A stretch of 64,000 nt of DNA. It comes from Erythrobacter aurantius (GTDB lineage: Bacteria > Pseudomonadota > Alphaproteobacteria > Sphingomonadales > Sphingomonadaceae). The notes beneath the pieces were generated by a model. That model was not told where the DNA came from. It searched no databases and worked only from the letters and a program-made list of their open reading frames with translations. Numbering within the stretch: the first letter of the stretch is position 1; each line of letters starts with the position of its first letter. The DNA is taken from NCBI RefSeq assembly GCF_023823125.1, contig NZ_CP090949.1, positions 2,876,001 through 2,940,000 of the forward strand. Reading direction: 5' to 3'. The position numbers and the translations under genes were made by a program. Positions 51,842 to 60,532 of this stretch are shown here, piece after piece.

Positions 51842-52951
51842 TTACCCGGGTTTTGCCAAAGCGGCGTATTGGGAAAGCCAGCGATTGTCGATCCAGTGTT
51901 TCAATCGTGAAACCCATCGCCCTTGTGCGGCCAACGGGCCATAGCTGGCGATGGCCTCTTCCCTGCCGGTGGACATGAGATAGAGATTGTTCCAGCGCGG
52001 TGTGTAGCTGCGCTGCGGGGCAAGGCCGGCAGCCATCAACCTCAAGTTGTCAGCCAGAACCGGCCCGCCAAAGACCGCATGAACCCCCGAATGTGCAATC
52101 CGGCGGTCCTGGCGCGCGGCGACATCACCTACGGCAAGGACATGCGGGTGCGAGATCGAGCGTTGAAACCGGTCCACCGCAATGAAGCCGCTTTCATCGC
52201 AGACCAATCCGCCCTGTGTGGGCCAATCCGGCGCTCCGCTACCCATCGCGGCGACGATCAGGTCAACCGGTTCGCATGAAGCGCGTTCGACATTGAGTTG
52301 CCCTGCCTTGATCGAGGCATCACCGACGATGACCTCGATGCCCTGCTGTTGAAGTTCCGCCTGAACCTTGCCCCTGACCGCCGAGGAGAAATCAGGGAGC
52401 AAGCCCGCAGCACCCGTCACAAAAGCGATATCGGGCTGCCGATCGAAGCGGGCCGAATTGCGCAAGCCAAAGGCAAGCTCGGTTCCCCCGGCGCCCCCAC
52501 CGATCACAGCGATCCTTTTAGACGCGTTGTGACGATCAAGCTCATCAACGAAGCGATCTATCGGTCTGATATCGATAATCCTCGGATCGTCGCCCAGCAG
52601 CTTCGCGGCTTGCCCGACACCCCCGGTATCAATCGAGGCAATGTCAAACGGCAGCTCAAAGCCTTGCTCACTTCCGATAACCCGCGCATCAGGATCGATC
52701 AGGACACAGTGATCAAGCACCAGATCAACCCCGGCGCGGGCCGCAAGTCCGGACAAGTCGACCAAACCGGTGTCCCGGTCATACTGTCCGGCGATCCAGC
52801 CCGGCACCGTTCCCGAATAGCGCAGGTGCCGGTGCGGCGTGATCAAGGTCGCGCGGGCGCTTGGCAGGCCCTTCCTGATCCAGTCTGCGAGGACTGCCAA
52901 ATGTGCATGGCCGCCTCCGATCAAAAGAATATGCGCTGCGCGATCAACCAT
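51842..52951 (-). CDS. FAD-dependent oxidoreductase, SelD-N-terminal/NDH-2 related
   Basis: This 369-residue flavoprotein starts AAHILLIGGGHAHLAVLADW and has PHRHLRYSGTVPGWIAGQYD, the pattern of the NAD(P)/FAD family that in many bacteria is fused to the N-terminus of selenophosphate synthase (TIGR03169 as I recall). A second dinucleotide motif, IAVIGGGAGGTELAFGLR, and the FAD end HPHVLAVGDVAAR follow. Here it stands alone; no selD follows. It is separated from the upstream export operon by 204 bases. Its electron partner is unknown; a quinone is possible because of its type II NADH dehydrogenase relatedness. Confidence 0.82.
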   Translation of the reverse strand: MVDRAAHILLIGGGHAHLAVLADWIRKGLPSARATLITPHRHLRYSGTVPGWIAGQYDRDTGLVDLSGLAARAGVDLVLDHCVLIDPDARVIGSEQGFELPFDIASIDTGGVGQAAKLLGDDPRIIDIRPIDRFVDELDRHNASKRIAVIGGGAGGTELAFGLRNSARFDRQPDIAFVTGAAGLLPDFSSAVRGKVQAELQQQGIEVIVGDASIKAGQLNVERASCEPVDLIVAAMGSGAPDWPTQGGLVCDESGFIAVDRFQRSISHPHVLAVGDVAARQDRRIAHSGVHAVFGGPVLADNLRLMAAGLAPQRSYTPRWNNLYLMSTGREEAIASYGPLAAQGRWVSRLKHWIDNRWLSQYAALAKPG

Positions 52952-53155
52952 CCGAATTGTCGCCTCCGCAAACCCTATTGAACATGAAATACGGAACTCC
53001 CAATTGCCAGCCGCGATCAGGAACCCCTAGCCCCCTTAGGCGTTCGAACCCATTGAAGGTAACACCAATCTTGCCCCCTCCGCCGGTTTTTGGGGATCCC
53101 GGCACCTTTCCAGGATTGGTCGACCAACTTTTGCTGATTGGACGGTACGGCAGTC

Positions 53156-54922
53156 ATGGCACTTGAGTCCCCGAGTTATGGAACTCGGCTTTCCCTCGTA
53201 AAATTCTTCAGGCGCTTCTTCGAGATTCTCCGGCCCGAAGGCAGCTTCTACTGGCTGGCGATCATTTACGGCATCGGTATCAGCCTGCTTTCGCTTGCGA
53301 CTCCTATTTCGGTGCAGATGCTGGTCAACACGGTGGCCAACACGGCGCTTACGGCACCGCTGGTGATGCTTTCGCTGACTTTGTTCGGACTGCTGATAAT
53401 CTTCGGGTTGCTCTACGCCTTGCGCATCCATCTCATGGAGCTGTTCGCTAGGCGGTTCTACGCCCGCATGGTGGCGGAAATCACGCTGATCTCGGTCTAC
53501 GCGCAGAACCCGTTCTTCAGCGACAACAAGCGTGGTGCGCTTTTCAATCGCTATTTCGACGTGATCAATGTGCAAAAGGCCCTCCCGGTGCTCTTCATCG
53601 GCGGGTTCAGCGTGGTTTTGCAGGTGGCGGTCGGTTTTGTGCTCGTATCGCTCTACCACCCGCTGTTTCTGGTCTTCACCCTTGTCATGTCGGCGCTGAT
53701 CTGGGTGATCTGGCTGATCTGGGGTGCCCGCGCGGTCCGGACCGGGATCGATCTTTCGCATGCCAAGCACGGCACGGCTGACTGGCTTGAAACGATCGGC
53801 GGATCGAACGGCTTCTTCAAATCGCAACGGCGCATCGATTACGCGCTTGATCGATCGGATCAGCAGACTCACGAGTACTTGAAAGAGCGCAAGCGCCACT
53901 TCCGCCAGCATTTCGCTCAGACATTGGCCTTCCTGCTTCTATATGCCGGAGCAAGCGCGGCGCTGCTTGGTCTTGGCGGCTGGCTGGTAATTCAGGGACA
54001 GTTGACCCTCGGGCAGCTTGTGGCAGCCGAACTGGTCCTGTCGGTCGCTTTCTTCGGCGTGGCGCAGTTGGGCACTTACCTCACCTATTTCTACGATCTG
54101 TGCGCCGCTGTCGAGGAACTGTCCTTGTTCTATGACGTGGAGCAGGAGGAGGTTGCTGGCGAAAACCCGATAAGCGGGCTTGATCACACGCTGGTTTTCA
54201 AGGGGGCCACTGGCATCGCCCGCCAGCGCGAGGCCGAATTCAACCTTGAAATCCCGAGCGGCGCAATCGTGATGGCGGCCGCGAGCGACCACGGCGTGCA
54301 GCGGCTTTTCACCAACCTCCTCAAGATGCACGAACGTCCGAAGGCCGGGTTCCTGACGATGGGCGGGGTCGATTTCAAGGACATCGAATCCTACAATTTG
54401 CGCAAGGACGTGCATGTGCTCGACCGGCCCACCTTTGTCGGCATGACGATCCGCGAATATCTCGGTCTTTCCTGCCCCGATACCGCCAGCAAGCGCATGG
54501 TTGCCGCGCTGGAGACGGTCGGGCTGACGGAGACTGTATCAAGCTTCGAGAAAGGCCTCGACACCCCTATCGCGCACAGTGGATGGCCACTTTCCTCGGT
54601 TGAGCTGCAGCAGTTGAAACTGGCGAATGCCTTGCTCGAACAGCCGCGCATCCTCGTTCTGAGCCGGCTGTTCGACTTGCTCGACGAAGAACATATCGCC
54701 CGCGCGATCGAGGAACTGCGCTCACAGGCCTATTCGACGGTGATCTATTTTTCGAGCCGCAGGATCGACCTTGGCTTCGACAGGTTCCTTTACCTCGAAG
54801 CGAAGCAGCAGACGTGGTTTGACGATTTCGAGCAGTATCGCCTTGCCGTCAAAGGCGGTTTGGAGGCGCGCACGACATCCCGGGCAGCCCCCACCCCATC
54901 CGTTGCAGCGGGGGGAGAGTGA
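53156..54922 (+). CDS. ABC-transporter-like protein with degenerate ATPase domain
   Basis: From ATG 53156 the protein is 588 residues. Residues about 15-320 are a six-helix ABC exporter membrane domain (FEILRPEGSFYWLAIIYGIG, LSLATPISVQMLVNTVANTA). The remainder aligns with a nucleotide-binding domain, but its motifs are lost: AAASDHGVQRLF replaces the Walker A GxxGxGKS, LSSVELQQLKLANAL replaces LSGGQ, ILVLSRLFDLLDEE lacks the Walker B Asp-Glu, and VIYFSSRRIDL lacks the H-loop His. The frame is intact with normal codon use, so selection is for a non-ATPase role. An HlyD and TolC gene follow. Confidence 0.85.
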   Translation: MALESPSYGTRLSLVKFFRRFFEILRPEGSFYWLAIIYGIGISLLSLATPISVQMLVNTVANTALTAPLVMLSLTLFGLLIIFGLLYALRIHLMELFARRFYARMVAEITLISVYAQNPFFSDNKRGALFNRYFDVINVQKALPVLFIGGFSVVLQVAVGFVLVSLYHPLFLVFTLVMSALIWVIWLIWGARAVRTGIDLSHAKHGTADWLETIGGSNGFFKSQRRIDYALDRSDQQTHEYLKERKRHFRQHFAQTLAFLLLYAGASAALLGLGGWLVIQGQLTLGQLVAAELVLSVAFFGVAQLGTYLTYFYDLCAAVEELSLFYDVEQEEVAGENPISGLDHTLVFKGATGIARQREAEFNLEIPSGAIVMAAASDHGVQRLFTNLLKMHERPKAGFLTMGGVDFKDIESYNLRKDVHVLDRPTFVGMTIREYLGLSCPDTASKRMVAALETVGLTETVSSFEKGLDTPIAHSGWPLSSVELQQLKLANALLEQPRILVLSRLFDLLDEEHIARAIEELRSQAYSTVIYFSSRRIDLGFDRFLYLEAKQQTWFDDFEQYRLAVKGGLEARTTSRAAPTPSVAAGGE

Positions 54923-54924
54923 CC

Positions 54925-55962
54925 ATGGAAGCCCTCAAACAGGACATGGCGCATTTCACCGCGCTTGAAAGCGTAAAGACCCCGCGCATTTTCCGCACTG
55001 TCTTTGTCTTGCTGCTGATCGCCATACTCGCGGTGCTATCCTTCCTCGTCTACGTGCCCTGGGTGCAAACCATCGGCGGCGTCGGGGTTGTCACGACGCT
55101 CAACCCGAATGAACGACAGCAGGAAATCAACGCGCTGGTGTCCGGCCGGATCGAGGAATGGTTCGTCAACGATGGCAGCCGGGTGAAGAAGGGCGATCCA
55201 ATCGCACGGATCGCGGATATCGACCCGAATCTGGTCCAGCGGCTCGAAGCGGAACGGTCGCAGGTGGAAATCCAGCTGCAAACTGCGCGCAATGCCCTTG
55301 CAACGGCAGAGATCGACCTGCGGCGAATGCAGGAACTGTTCGCCGCCGGCCTTTCGGCCCGCCGTGATTACGAACAGGCACAAATCCGTGTGGAAGAGAT
55401 GCGTGGACGTGTTGCGGAGGCGCAGGCCAACCTCGCCCGGACCGAAACCAATCTGGCGCGCCAGTCCGAACAGCTTGTCACCGCACCGCGCGACGGCTTC
55501 ATCCAGAGCATCAATGCCGGTGATGCAGCTACCTTTGTCAGCTCTGGCCAGGTGCTCGCAACCTTCGTGCCCGAAACCACCCGCCGAGTGGTTGAAGTGT
55601 TCGTGGACGGACGTGACGTGGCGTTGGTGCAAGGCGGAGAGAAAGCTCGCATCGAATTCGAAGGCTGGCCTGCGGTGCAGTTCAGCGGGTGGCCGTCGGT
55701 TGCGATCGGGACTTTCCCCGGCGTGGTCGCAACGGTCGATCAGGTCGCGCAGCCCGACGGGCGTTTCCGCGTGCTGATTGCAGAAGATCCCGATGCCGGG
55801 CCGGACGAGAAATGGCCGCCGGAACGCTATGCGCGCTTTGGCACGGTTGTCAGATCATGGATCCTGCTCGAAACTGTGCCTGTCGGCTATGAGATCTGGC
55901 GCCAGCTGAACAACTTCCCGCCGGAACTCACTGCCCGCTCCGGACAGGGACAGGGTGGGTAA
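54925..55962 (+). CDS. HlyD-family membrane fusion protein
   Basis: The 345-residue periplasmic adaptor links an inner-membrane exporter to an outer-membrane channel. Residues about 25-47 form the membrane anchor, followed by a lipoyl half (GRIEEWFVNDGSRVKKGDPIARI), a coiled-coil pair (about 95-180, AERSQVEIQLQTARNAL to NLARQSEQLV), the second lipoyl half (APRDGFIQSI) and a beta-barrel. ATG 54925 is chosen; GTG 54919 overlaps the ABC-like stop and would add two residues. GGGGAGA precedes. It ends two bases before the TolC gene. Confidence 0.9.
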   Translation: MEALKQDMAHFTALESVKTPRIFRTVFVLLLIAILAVLSFLVYVPWVQTIGGVGVVTTLNPNERQQEINALVSGRIEEWFVNDGSRVKKGDPIARIADIDPNLVQRLEAERSQVEIQLQTARNALATAEIDLRRMQELFAAGLSARRDYEQAQIRVEEMRGRVAEAQANLARTETNLARQSEQLVTAPRDGFIQSINAGDAATFVSSGQVLATFVPETTRRVVEVFVDGRDVALVQGGEKARIEFEGWPAVQFSGWPSVAIGTFPGVVATVDQVAQPDGRFRVLIAEDPDAGPDEKWPPERYARFGTVVRSWILLETVPVGYEIWRQLNNFPPELTARSGQGQGG

Positions 55963-55964
55963 CC

Positions 55965-57431
55965 ATGCTGTTTCGAGCCGCGCTGATTGCTGCGCTGATG
56001 GTCGGATTGGGCGCTGCGCAGGCATTAGCTCAAGACATTGAACCGGTTGGCGACCCCTTGGAGGAGGCGCTGAAGACCGGGCCGTTGCTGCCTGACGAGG
56101 TTCTGCGCAGTTCGGCCCTTACCTTCCCCGCCATCCTCGAAAGTTTCGAGCGCGAAGCGGCAGCGCGAAGCGATCAGCTTGCCGCCGACGGCGCCTTCGA
56201 CCTGATGCTGAAGGGCGAGGCCTATGACCGGATAACGGGTTTTTATTCGGGTGGTTACGGATCGATCGAGGCCCGCCAGCCGCTCGCACCGATGGGCGCG
56301 GAAATCTACGGTTCCTATCGGCTGTCGGACGGCGACTTCCCGACATACGAGAATTACTACAACACCAATCAGCTGGGTGAATTCAAGGTTGGGGGTTTGT
56401 TCTCGCTCTTGCGCAACAACCGGATCGACCAGCGCCGCTTTGGGGTCGAGGATGCGCGTCTTGCCAGCGGTCAGGCCAGCCTCGACGTCCTTCTGGTGCA
56501 GCTCAATGTCCAGCATGAAGCGCTCAAGGCCTATTGGCGCTGGGTTGCGGCGGGCAATGAGATCAGGGTTTATGAGGAGCTGCTCGAAATCGCGGAAGCA
56601 CGCGCAATCGGGCTGGAGCGGCAAGTCAGGCTGGGCGCGACACCGCGCATCGCCTTGACCGAGAATGAGCAAAACGTCATCCGCCGCCGCACTTTGCTGG
56701 CCGAAGCACAGCGGAATTTCGAAACTTCGTCCAATTCGTTGAGCTTTTACCTGCGCGATTCAAACGGGCGCATGATCATGCCGACCCGCGCCCACTTGCC
56801 CGATCAGGAACAGATAGACTCGCTGCCCGACATGCAATCGCTGATCGCGATGCGGCGCAGCGACATCCTCCAGAACCGGCCGGAATTGCAAACTTTCCGG
56901 CTCGCTATCGAACGCGCCGAGAACAAGGTCGAGTTGCGGCGCAACGATCTCCAGCCGCAGCTGGATCTGAATGTGGAGCTTTCGCGTGACTTCGGACCTG
57001 TCGGAGCTGGTGGCCCGGGCTTCGATTCCACCGATACCACAGTCGGAGTGACCTTCACCGTTCCCCTGCAGCGGCGGCAGGCCCGCGGGCGGTTGCAGCG
57101 GGCGGAGGCCGAATTGCGCGAAATCGAGCTGCGTGAACGCCGGATCGCTGACCAGATCGAAGTCGAACTCGACAATATTCTGACCAACCTCAACGCCGCG
57201 CTCAGGCTGGCAGGACTGGCTGAAGACGAAGTCGAGCAGGCATCAGCCATGGTTGAGGCGGAACGCCGGCGGTTTTCTCTGGGGGCAGGCGATTTCTTCC
57301 TTGTGAACCTGCGCGAAGAAAGCGCCGCGGACGCCCGCATTCGAAAGATCCGCGCTGATCTGAACGGTCGGCTGGCTGCGGCAAGCTACAATGCGGCAAC
57401 GATGAACCTAGATGAACTCGGGCTCGAATAA
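55965..57431 (+). CDS. TolC-family outer-membrane efflux protein
   Basis: The 488-residue outer-membrane factor completes the tripartite export operon. It has a signal peptide ending AQALAQ (about residues 1-22) and two OEP repeats: the first with SDQLAADGAFDLMLKG and WVAAGNEIRVYEELLEIAEARA, the second with RSDILQNRPELQTFRLAIERAENKV and ELREIELRERRIADQIEVELDN. Long amphipathic helices match the alpha-barrel tunnel. It follows the HlyD gene by two bases, so the three genes are one transcript. Confidence 0.9.
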   Translation: MLFRAALIAALMVGLGAAQALAQDIEPVGDPLEEALKTGPLLPDEVLRSSALTFPAILESFEREAAARSDQLAADGAFDLMLKGEAYDRITGFYSGGYGSIEARQPLAPMGAEIYGSYRLSDGDFPTYENYYNTNQLGEFKVGGLFSLLRNNRIDQRRFGVEDARLASGQASLDVLLVQLNVQHEALKAYWRWVAAGNEIRVYEELLEIAEARAIGLERQVRLGATPRIALTENEQNVIRRRTLLAEAQRNFETSSNSLSFYLRDSNGRMIMPTRAHLPDQEQIDSLPDMQSLIAMRRSDILQNRPELQTFRLAIERAENKVELRRNDLQPQLDLNVELSRDFGPVGAGGPGFDSTDTTVGVTFTVPLQRRQARGRLQRAEAELREIELRERRIADQIEVELDNILTNLNAALRLAGLAEDEVEQASAMVEAERRRFSLGAGDFFLVNLREESAADARIRKIRADLNGRLAAASYNAATMNLDELGLE

Positions 57432-57493
57432 CGCTGTTCAATAGACCCAAAGTCTAACAGGACGCGCAGTGCATTGAATGGTATTCTGGCCAC

Positions 57494-59356
57494 ATGGCCA
57501 GTGAAATTGCCGAAATCGCCCGCTTCCTTCGTGCTTCGACTCCGTTCGATGCACTTGATGAGGAAACGCTTGCAGCGGTGAGCCGCCAAGTGGAAGTCGC
57601 CTACTTCCGCAAGGGTGAAACGGTGATCGAAGCGGGATCACACAACGACCGCCTTTTCATTGTCCGATCGGGCGCGGTTGAACTGAAGCTCGCCGGCGAA
57701 GAATTGACCGCTCGGCTTTCGACCGGATCGTGCTTCGCCTATCCCTCGCTCCTGCGCGGAGGTGAAGTCCGCAACACCACCAGCGCTATCGAGGACACGC
57801 TGCTTTACTCGATCCCGGCAGGCCGCTTTCACAGCCTGCGTGAAACCGTGCCTGCGTTCCGAGCCTTCTTCGCCGAAGACGAAGCGCAGCGCATCCGGCA
57901 CGCCTTGGCGCAAAGGCGTTCGGGTACCGGTTTCGCTCTTGAGGATCGGCAGGTGGGAGACATCATCGGGCGCAGCGCTCCAGTCACATGTCCGCCTGAC
58001 ACCTCTATCTACGAGGCCGTTCAATTGATGCAGGCCCAGAATGTCAGCACGCTCGCGATATGCAGCGCGAGCGGACTTACCGGGATTTTCACTGACAAGG
58101 ATTTGCGCGGAAGGGTGGTCGCCGCCAACGTCCCGCTGGACCGGCCTATCGGCGAAGTGATGACCCCCGATCCGCGCACCCTGACCACCCACAGCCCCGT
58201 CGCAGAAGCAATGGCGCTGATGACCAGCGGGGGATTCAGGCACATACCCCTGATTAACGATCACGGCGATCTGACTGGAATCCTCAGCGCAACCGACATC
58301 CTTTCAGCCATCGGCAGCAATGCGATTGATACCGGCGCGATGATTGCAAAGGCACGCACTGCTGACGAACTGATCGAGGCATCTCGGCGGGTGCCGGAAA
58401 GCTTTGCCCGGATGATCGCATCGGGCATCCACGCCAATCAGGCGATGCGGTTTACCTCCGCGCTGGGGGAAGCCGTCCATCGCCGCGCCGCGCAATTGGC
58501 GGAACAAGAGCTTGGCGCCCCGCCCTGCCCCTATGCATTGGTGGTGTTCGGTTCACTGGCGCGCGAGGAGCAACTGGTGGGTTCGGATCAGGACAACGGC
58601 CTGATCATCGACGACGCTGCCCGCGACAGCGATCTCGCCTATTTCGAGGCGCTCGGCACCTTTGTCTCAGACCTGCTTAACCAATGCGGCTATGTCTACT
58701 GCAAGGGCGGGATCATGGCGAAGAACGCCGACCAACGTCTGACCCTTGGCGGTTGGAAAGATCGCTATGACGCGTGGATTTCGCGCCCTGACGAAGATCG
58801 CATTTTGCGCGCAACGATCTTCTTCGACATGCGCTGCGTTCATGGTGATGTGGGGCTTGCCGGATCGCTTCAGGATGCGGTGATCGATCTGTTCAAGGAC
58901 AGTCCGCTGTTCGTAAGCTTTCTCGCTCGGGACGCCCTGCGCAGCAAGATCCCCCTCGGCTTCTTCCGCAATCTCGTGCTGGAAAAGGCGGACGACGGGC
59001 AAAAGGTCTTCAACGCCAAGAAACAGGCGATCATGCCGATCATCGACATTGCGCGAACCCATGCGTTGTCAGCGGGTGTAGCCGAAGTCGGAACGCTTGC
59101 ACGGCTCGAAGCGCTTGCGAAATCGGGAAAGATGCACCGGGACGATGCCGAGAGTCTGGCCGATGCGCTGCTTTTCGTGAACGAATTGCGGATCGCCCAC
59201 CAGGCCCGGCAGATCGAGGCGGGGCAAACCCCGGACAACATGATCGCGCCATCAGACCTGTCGCCGCTTGAACGCGACTATCTCAAGGATGCCTTTGCGG
59301 TGATCCGCGATGCGCTCGACACGCTGCGCCGGAATTTCGCCGGCGGGATTGCCTGA
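57494..59356 (+). CDS. cNMP-binding/CBS/DUF294 nucleotidyltransferase-like protein
   Basis: This 620-residue cytosolic protein has a cyclic-nucleotide-binding-type domain (about 10-125), a CBS pair (about 150-275, with MTPDPRTLTTHSPVAEAMALM), a DUF294 nucleotidyltransferase-like domain carrying VVFGSLAREEQLVGSDQDNG (GS-x-A/G-R-x-E...D-x-D, about 353-372) and a DUF294 C-terminal helical domain. Members of the family are often encoded beside acetate/monocarboxylate symporters, as here, and are thought to regulate uptake or signalling. It overlaps nothing; the exonuclease gene starts one base after its stop. Confidence 0.9.
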   Translation: MASEIAEIARFLRASTPFDALDEETLAAVSRQVEVAYFRKGETVIEAGSHNDRLFIVRSGAVELKLAGEELTARLSTGSCFAYPSLLRGGEVRNTTSAIEDTLLYSIPAGRFHSLRETVPAFRAFFAEDEAQRIRHALAQRRSGTGFALEDRQVGDIIGRSAPVTCPPDTSIYEAVQLMQAQNVSTLAICSASGLTGIFTDKDLRGRVVAANVPLDRPIGEVMTPDPRTLTTHSPVAEAMALMTSGGFRHIPLINDHGDLTGILSATDILSAIGSNAIDTGAMIAKARTADELIEASRRVPESFARMIASGIHANQAMRFTSALGEAVHRRAAQLAEQELGAPPCPYALVVFGSLAREEQLVGSDQDNGLIIDDAARDSDLAYFEALGTFVSDLLNQCGYVYCKGGIMAKNADQRLTLGGWKDRYDAWISRPDEDRILRATIFFDMRCVHGDVGLAGSLQDAVIDLFKDSPLFVSFLARDALRSKIPLGFFRNLVLEKADDGQKVFNAKKQAIMPIIDIARTHALSAGVAEVGTLARLEALAKSGKMHRDDAESLADALLFVNELRIAHQARQIEAGQTPDNMIAPSDLSPLERDYLKDAFAVIRDALDTLRRNFAGGIA

Positions 59357-59357
59357 C

Positions 59358-60035
59358 ATGGTTTCAGCCAGAATTGCTCGCTGGCGCCAGGAACGTGCTT
59401 TCAAATCGCTTGCGTCAAGCGATCAGGCGCTGCTGCACGCCTATGCCGCAGCCGATTGGCCCGATCCCGCGACGCCTGCTCGCGAAGCACCATTTCTGGC
59501 GCTGGATTTCGAACTCGACGGGCTGCGCAAGGACGCGCACCTGCTTCAGGCGGGATGGGTGCCCTTTACCGGCCGCGGCATCGCAATGGCGGGCGCACAG
59601 TCGATCGACATCCGCAGCTATGCACAGCTCGATGATGAAGCCGTCACCATCCATGGCATCGGGGAACAACGCGCCGCACAAGGCGAGCCTGTCGCCAAGG
59701 TGATCGCGGCCCTGATCGAGGCGATGGCGGGCCGGGTGATGGTCGCGCATGCCGCCGGAATCGAGAAATCATCGTTGCAACGCATGACGCAAAAGCTGTT
59801 TGGCGAACCAATACCGATCAGACAGGTCTGCACGCTATCGCTTGAGCGCCGCATTAACCCCAATTGCATCGGCCCCGAGGCCTATCGTCTCGCCTCATGC
59901 CGGAAGCGGTATGGGCTCCCCGAATATCAGGCGCATGACGCGCTGACCGATGCCATTGCTGCGGCAGAACTGTTTCAGGCGCAACTGACCCGGCTTTCTT
60001 CAGCGACCACTCTCGGCGATCTCGAACACGGTTGA
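59358..60035 (+). CDS. DnaQ-like 3'-5' exonuclease
   Basis: The 225-residue protein is a DEDDh exonuclease-fold protein. Exo I is FLALDFELDGLRK (D-x-E), the Exo II Asp/Glu region lies near MVAHAAGIEK, and Exo III is YQAHDALTDAIAAAELF (H-x4-D). Such stand-alone domains with a basic N-terminal extension regularly follow DUF294 genes and may process nucleic acids or nucleotides in signalling; the substrate is unknown. ATG 59358 is chosen because the upstream extension lies over the end of the previous gene. Confidence 0.87.
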   Translation: MVSARIARWRQERAFKSLASSDQALLHAYAAADWPDPATPAREAPFLALDFELDGLRKDAHLLQAGWVPFTGRGIAMAGAQSIDIRSYAQLDDEAVTIHGIGEQRAAQGEPVAKVIAALIEAMAGRVMVAHAAGIEKSSLQRMTQKLFGEPIPIRQVCTLSLERRINPNCIGPEAYRLASCRKRYGLPEYQAHDALTDAIAAAELFQAQLTRLSSATTLGDLEHG

Positions 60036-60154
60036 ACCCTGTTCAAGGCGGGTAAGACTAAAGTCTCTCTCCCTTCGCTGCCCCTCTCAACCTAGCCTGC
60101 TGTTTCAAGCTCGCGGATTCTCGATGCGGGCGACGGCAACGATAGGGGAGAGAA

Positions 60155-60520
60155 ATGGACGATACCGGTACCACCGCCGATCCCGGCGAATTCGATCACG
60201 GCGGAGGAGACGGCTATGAAGCGCCCTCCTCCGATGTTTCACAGCAATCCGCTGCGGAAAGCAGCGAAACCAGCGAAGCGGAAGGCGCTTATTGGCGCGA
60301 AAACCTCCGCTTGCTCTTTGCCTTGATGGCGATCTGGTTTGCCTGCTCCTTTGGCGCAGGCATCCTGTTCAGAGGCTTCCTCGACCAGTTCATGCTGGGC
60401 GGATACCCGCTCGGGTTCTGGTTCGCGCAGCAGGGCTCGATCTACATCTTCATCGCGCTGATCTTCTTCTACGTGGTTCGTATGAAGCAGATCGAGCGCA
60501 AGTATGATCTCGACGACTAA
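60155..60520 (+). CDS. DUF4212 small subunit of sodium/solute symporter
   Basis: The 121-residue protein has two membrane helices and the DUF4212 signature YWRENLRLLFALMAIWFACSFG and GYPLGFWFAQQGSIYIF. Such small subunits pair with large SSS symporters of the acetate/organic-acid group. The first 45 residues are acidic and Ser/Gly-rich, longer than in most relatives. GGGGAGAGAA precedes the ATG, and the symporter gene follows after 12 bases. Confidence 0.92.
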   Translation: MDDTGTTADPGEFDHGGGDGYEAPSSDVSQQSAAESSETSEAEGAYWRENLRLLFALMAIWFACSFGAGILFRGFLDQFMLGGYPLGFWFAQQGSIYIFIALIFFYVVRMKQIERKYDLDD

Positions 60521-60532
60521 GGGGGCGGAGCA

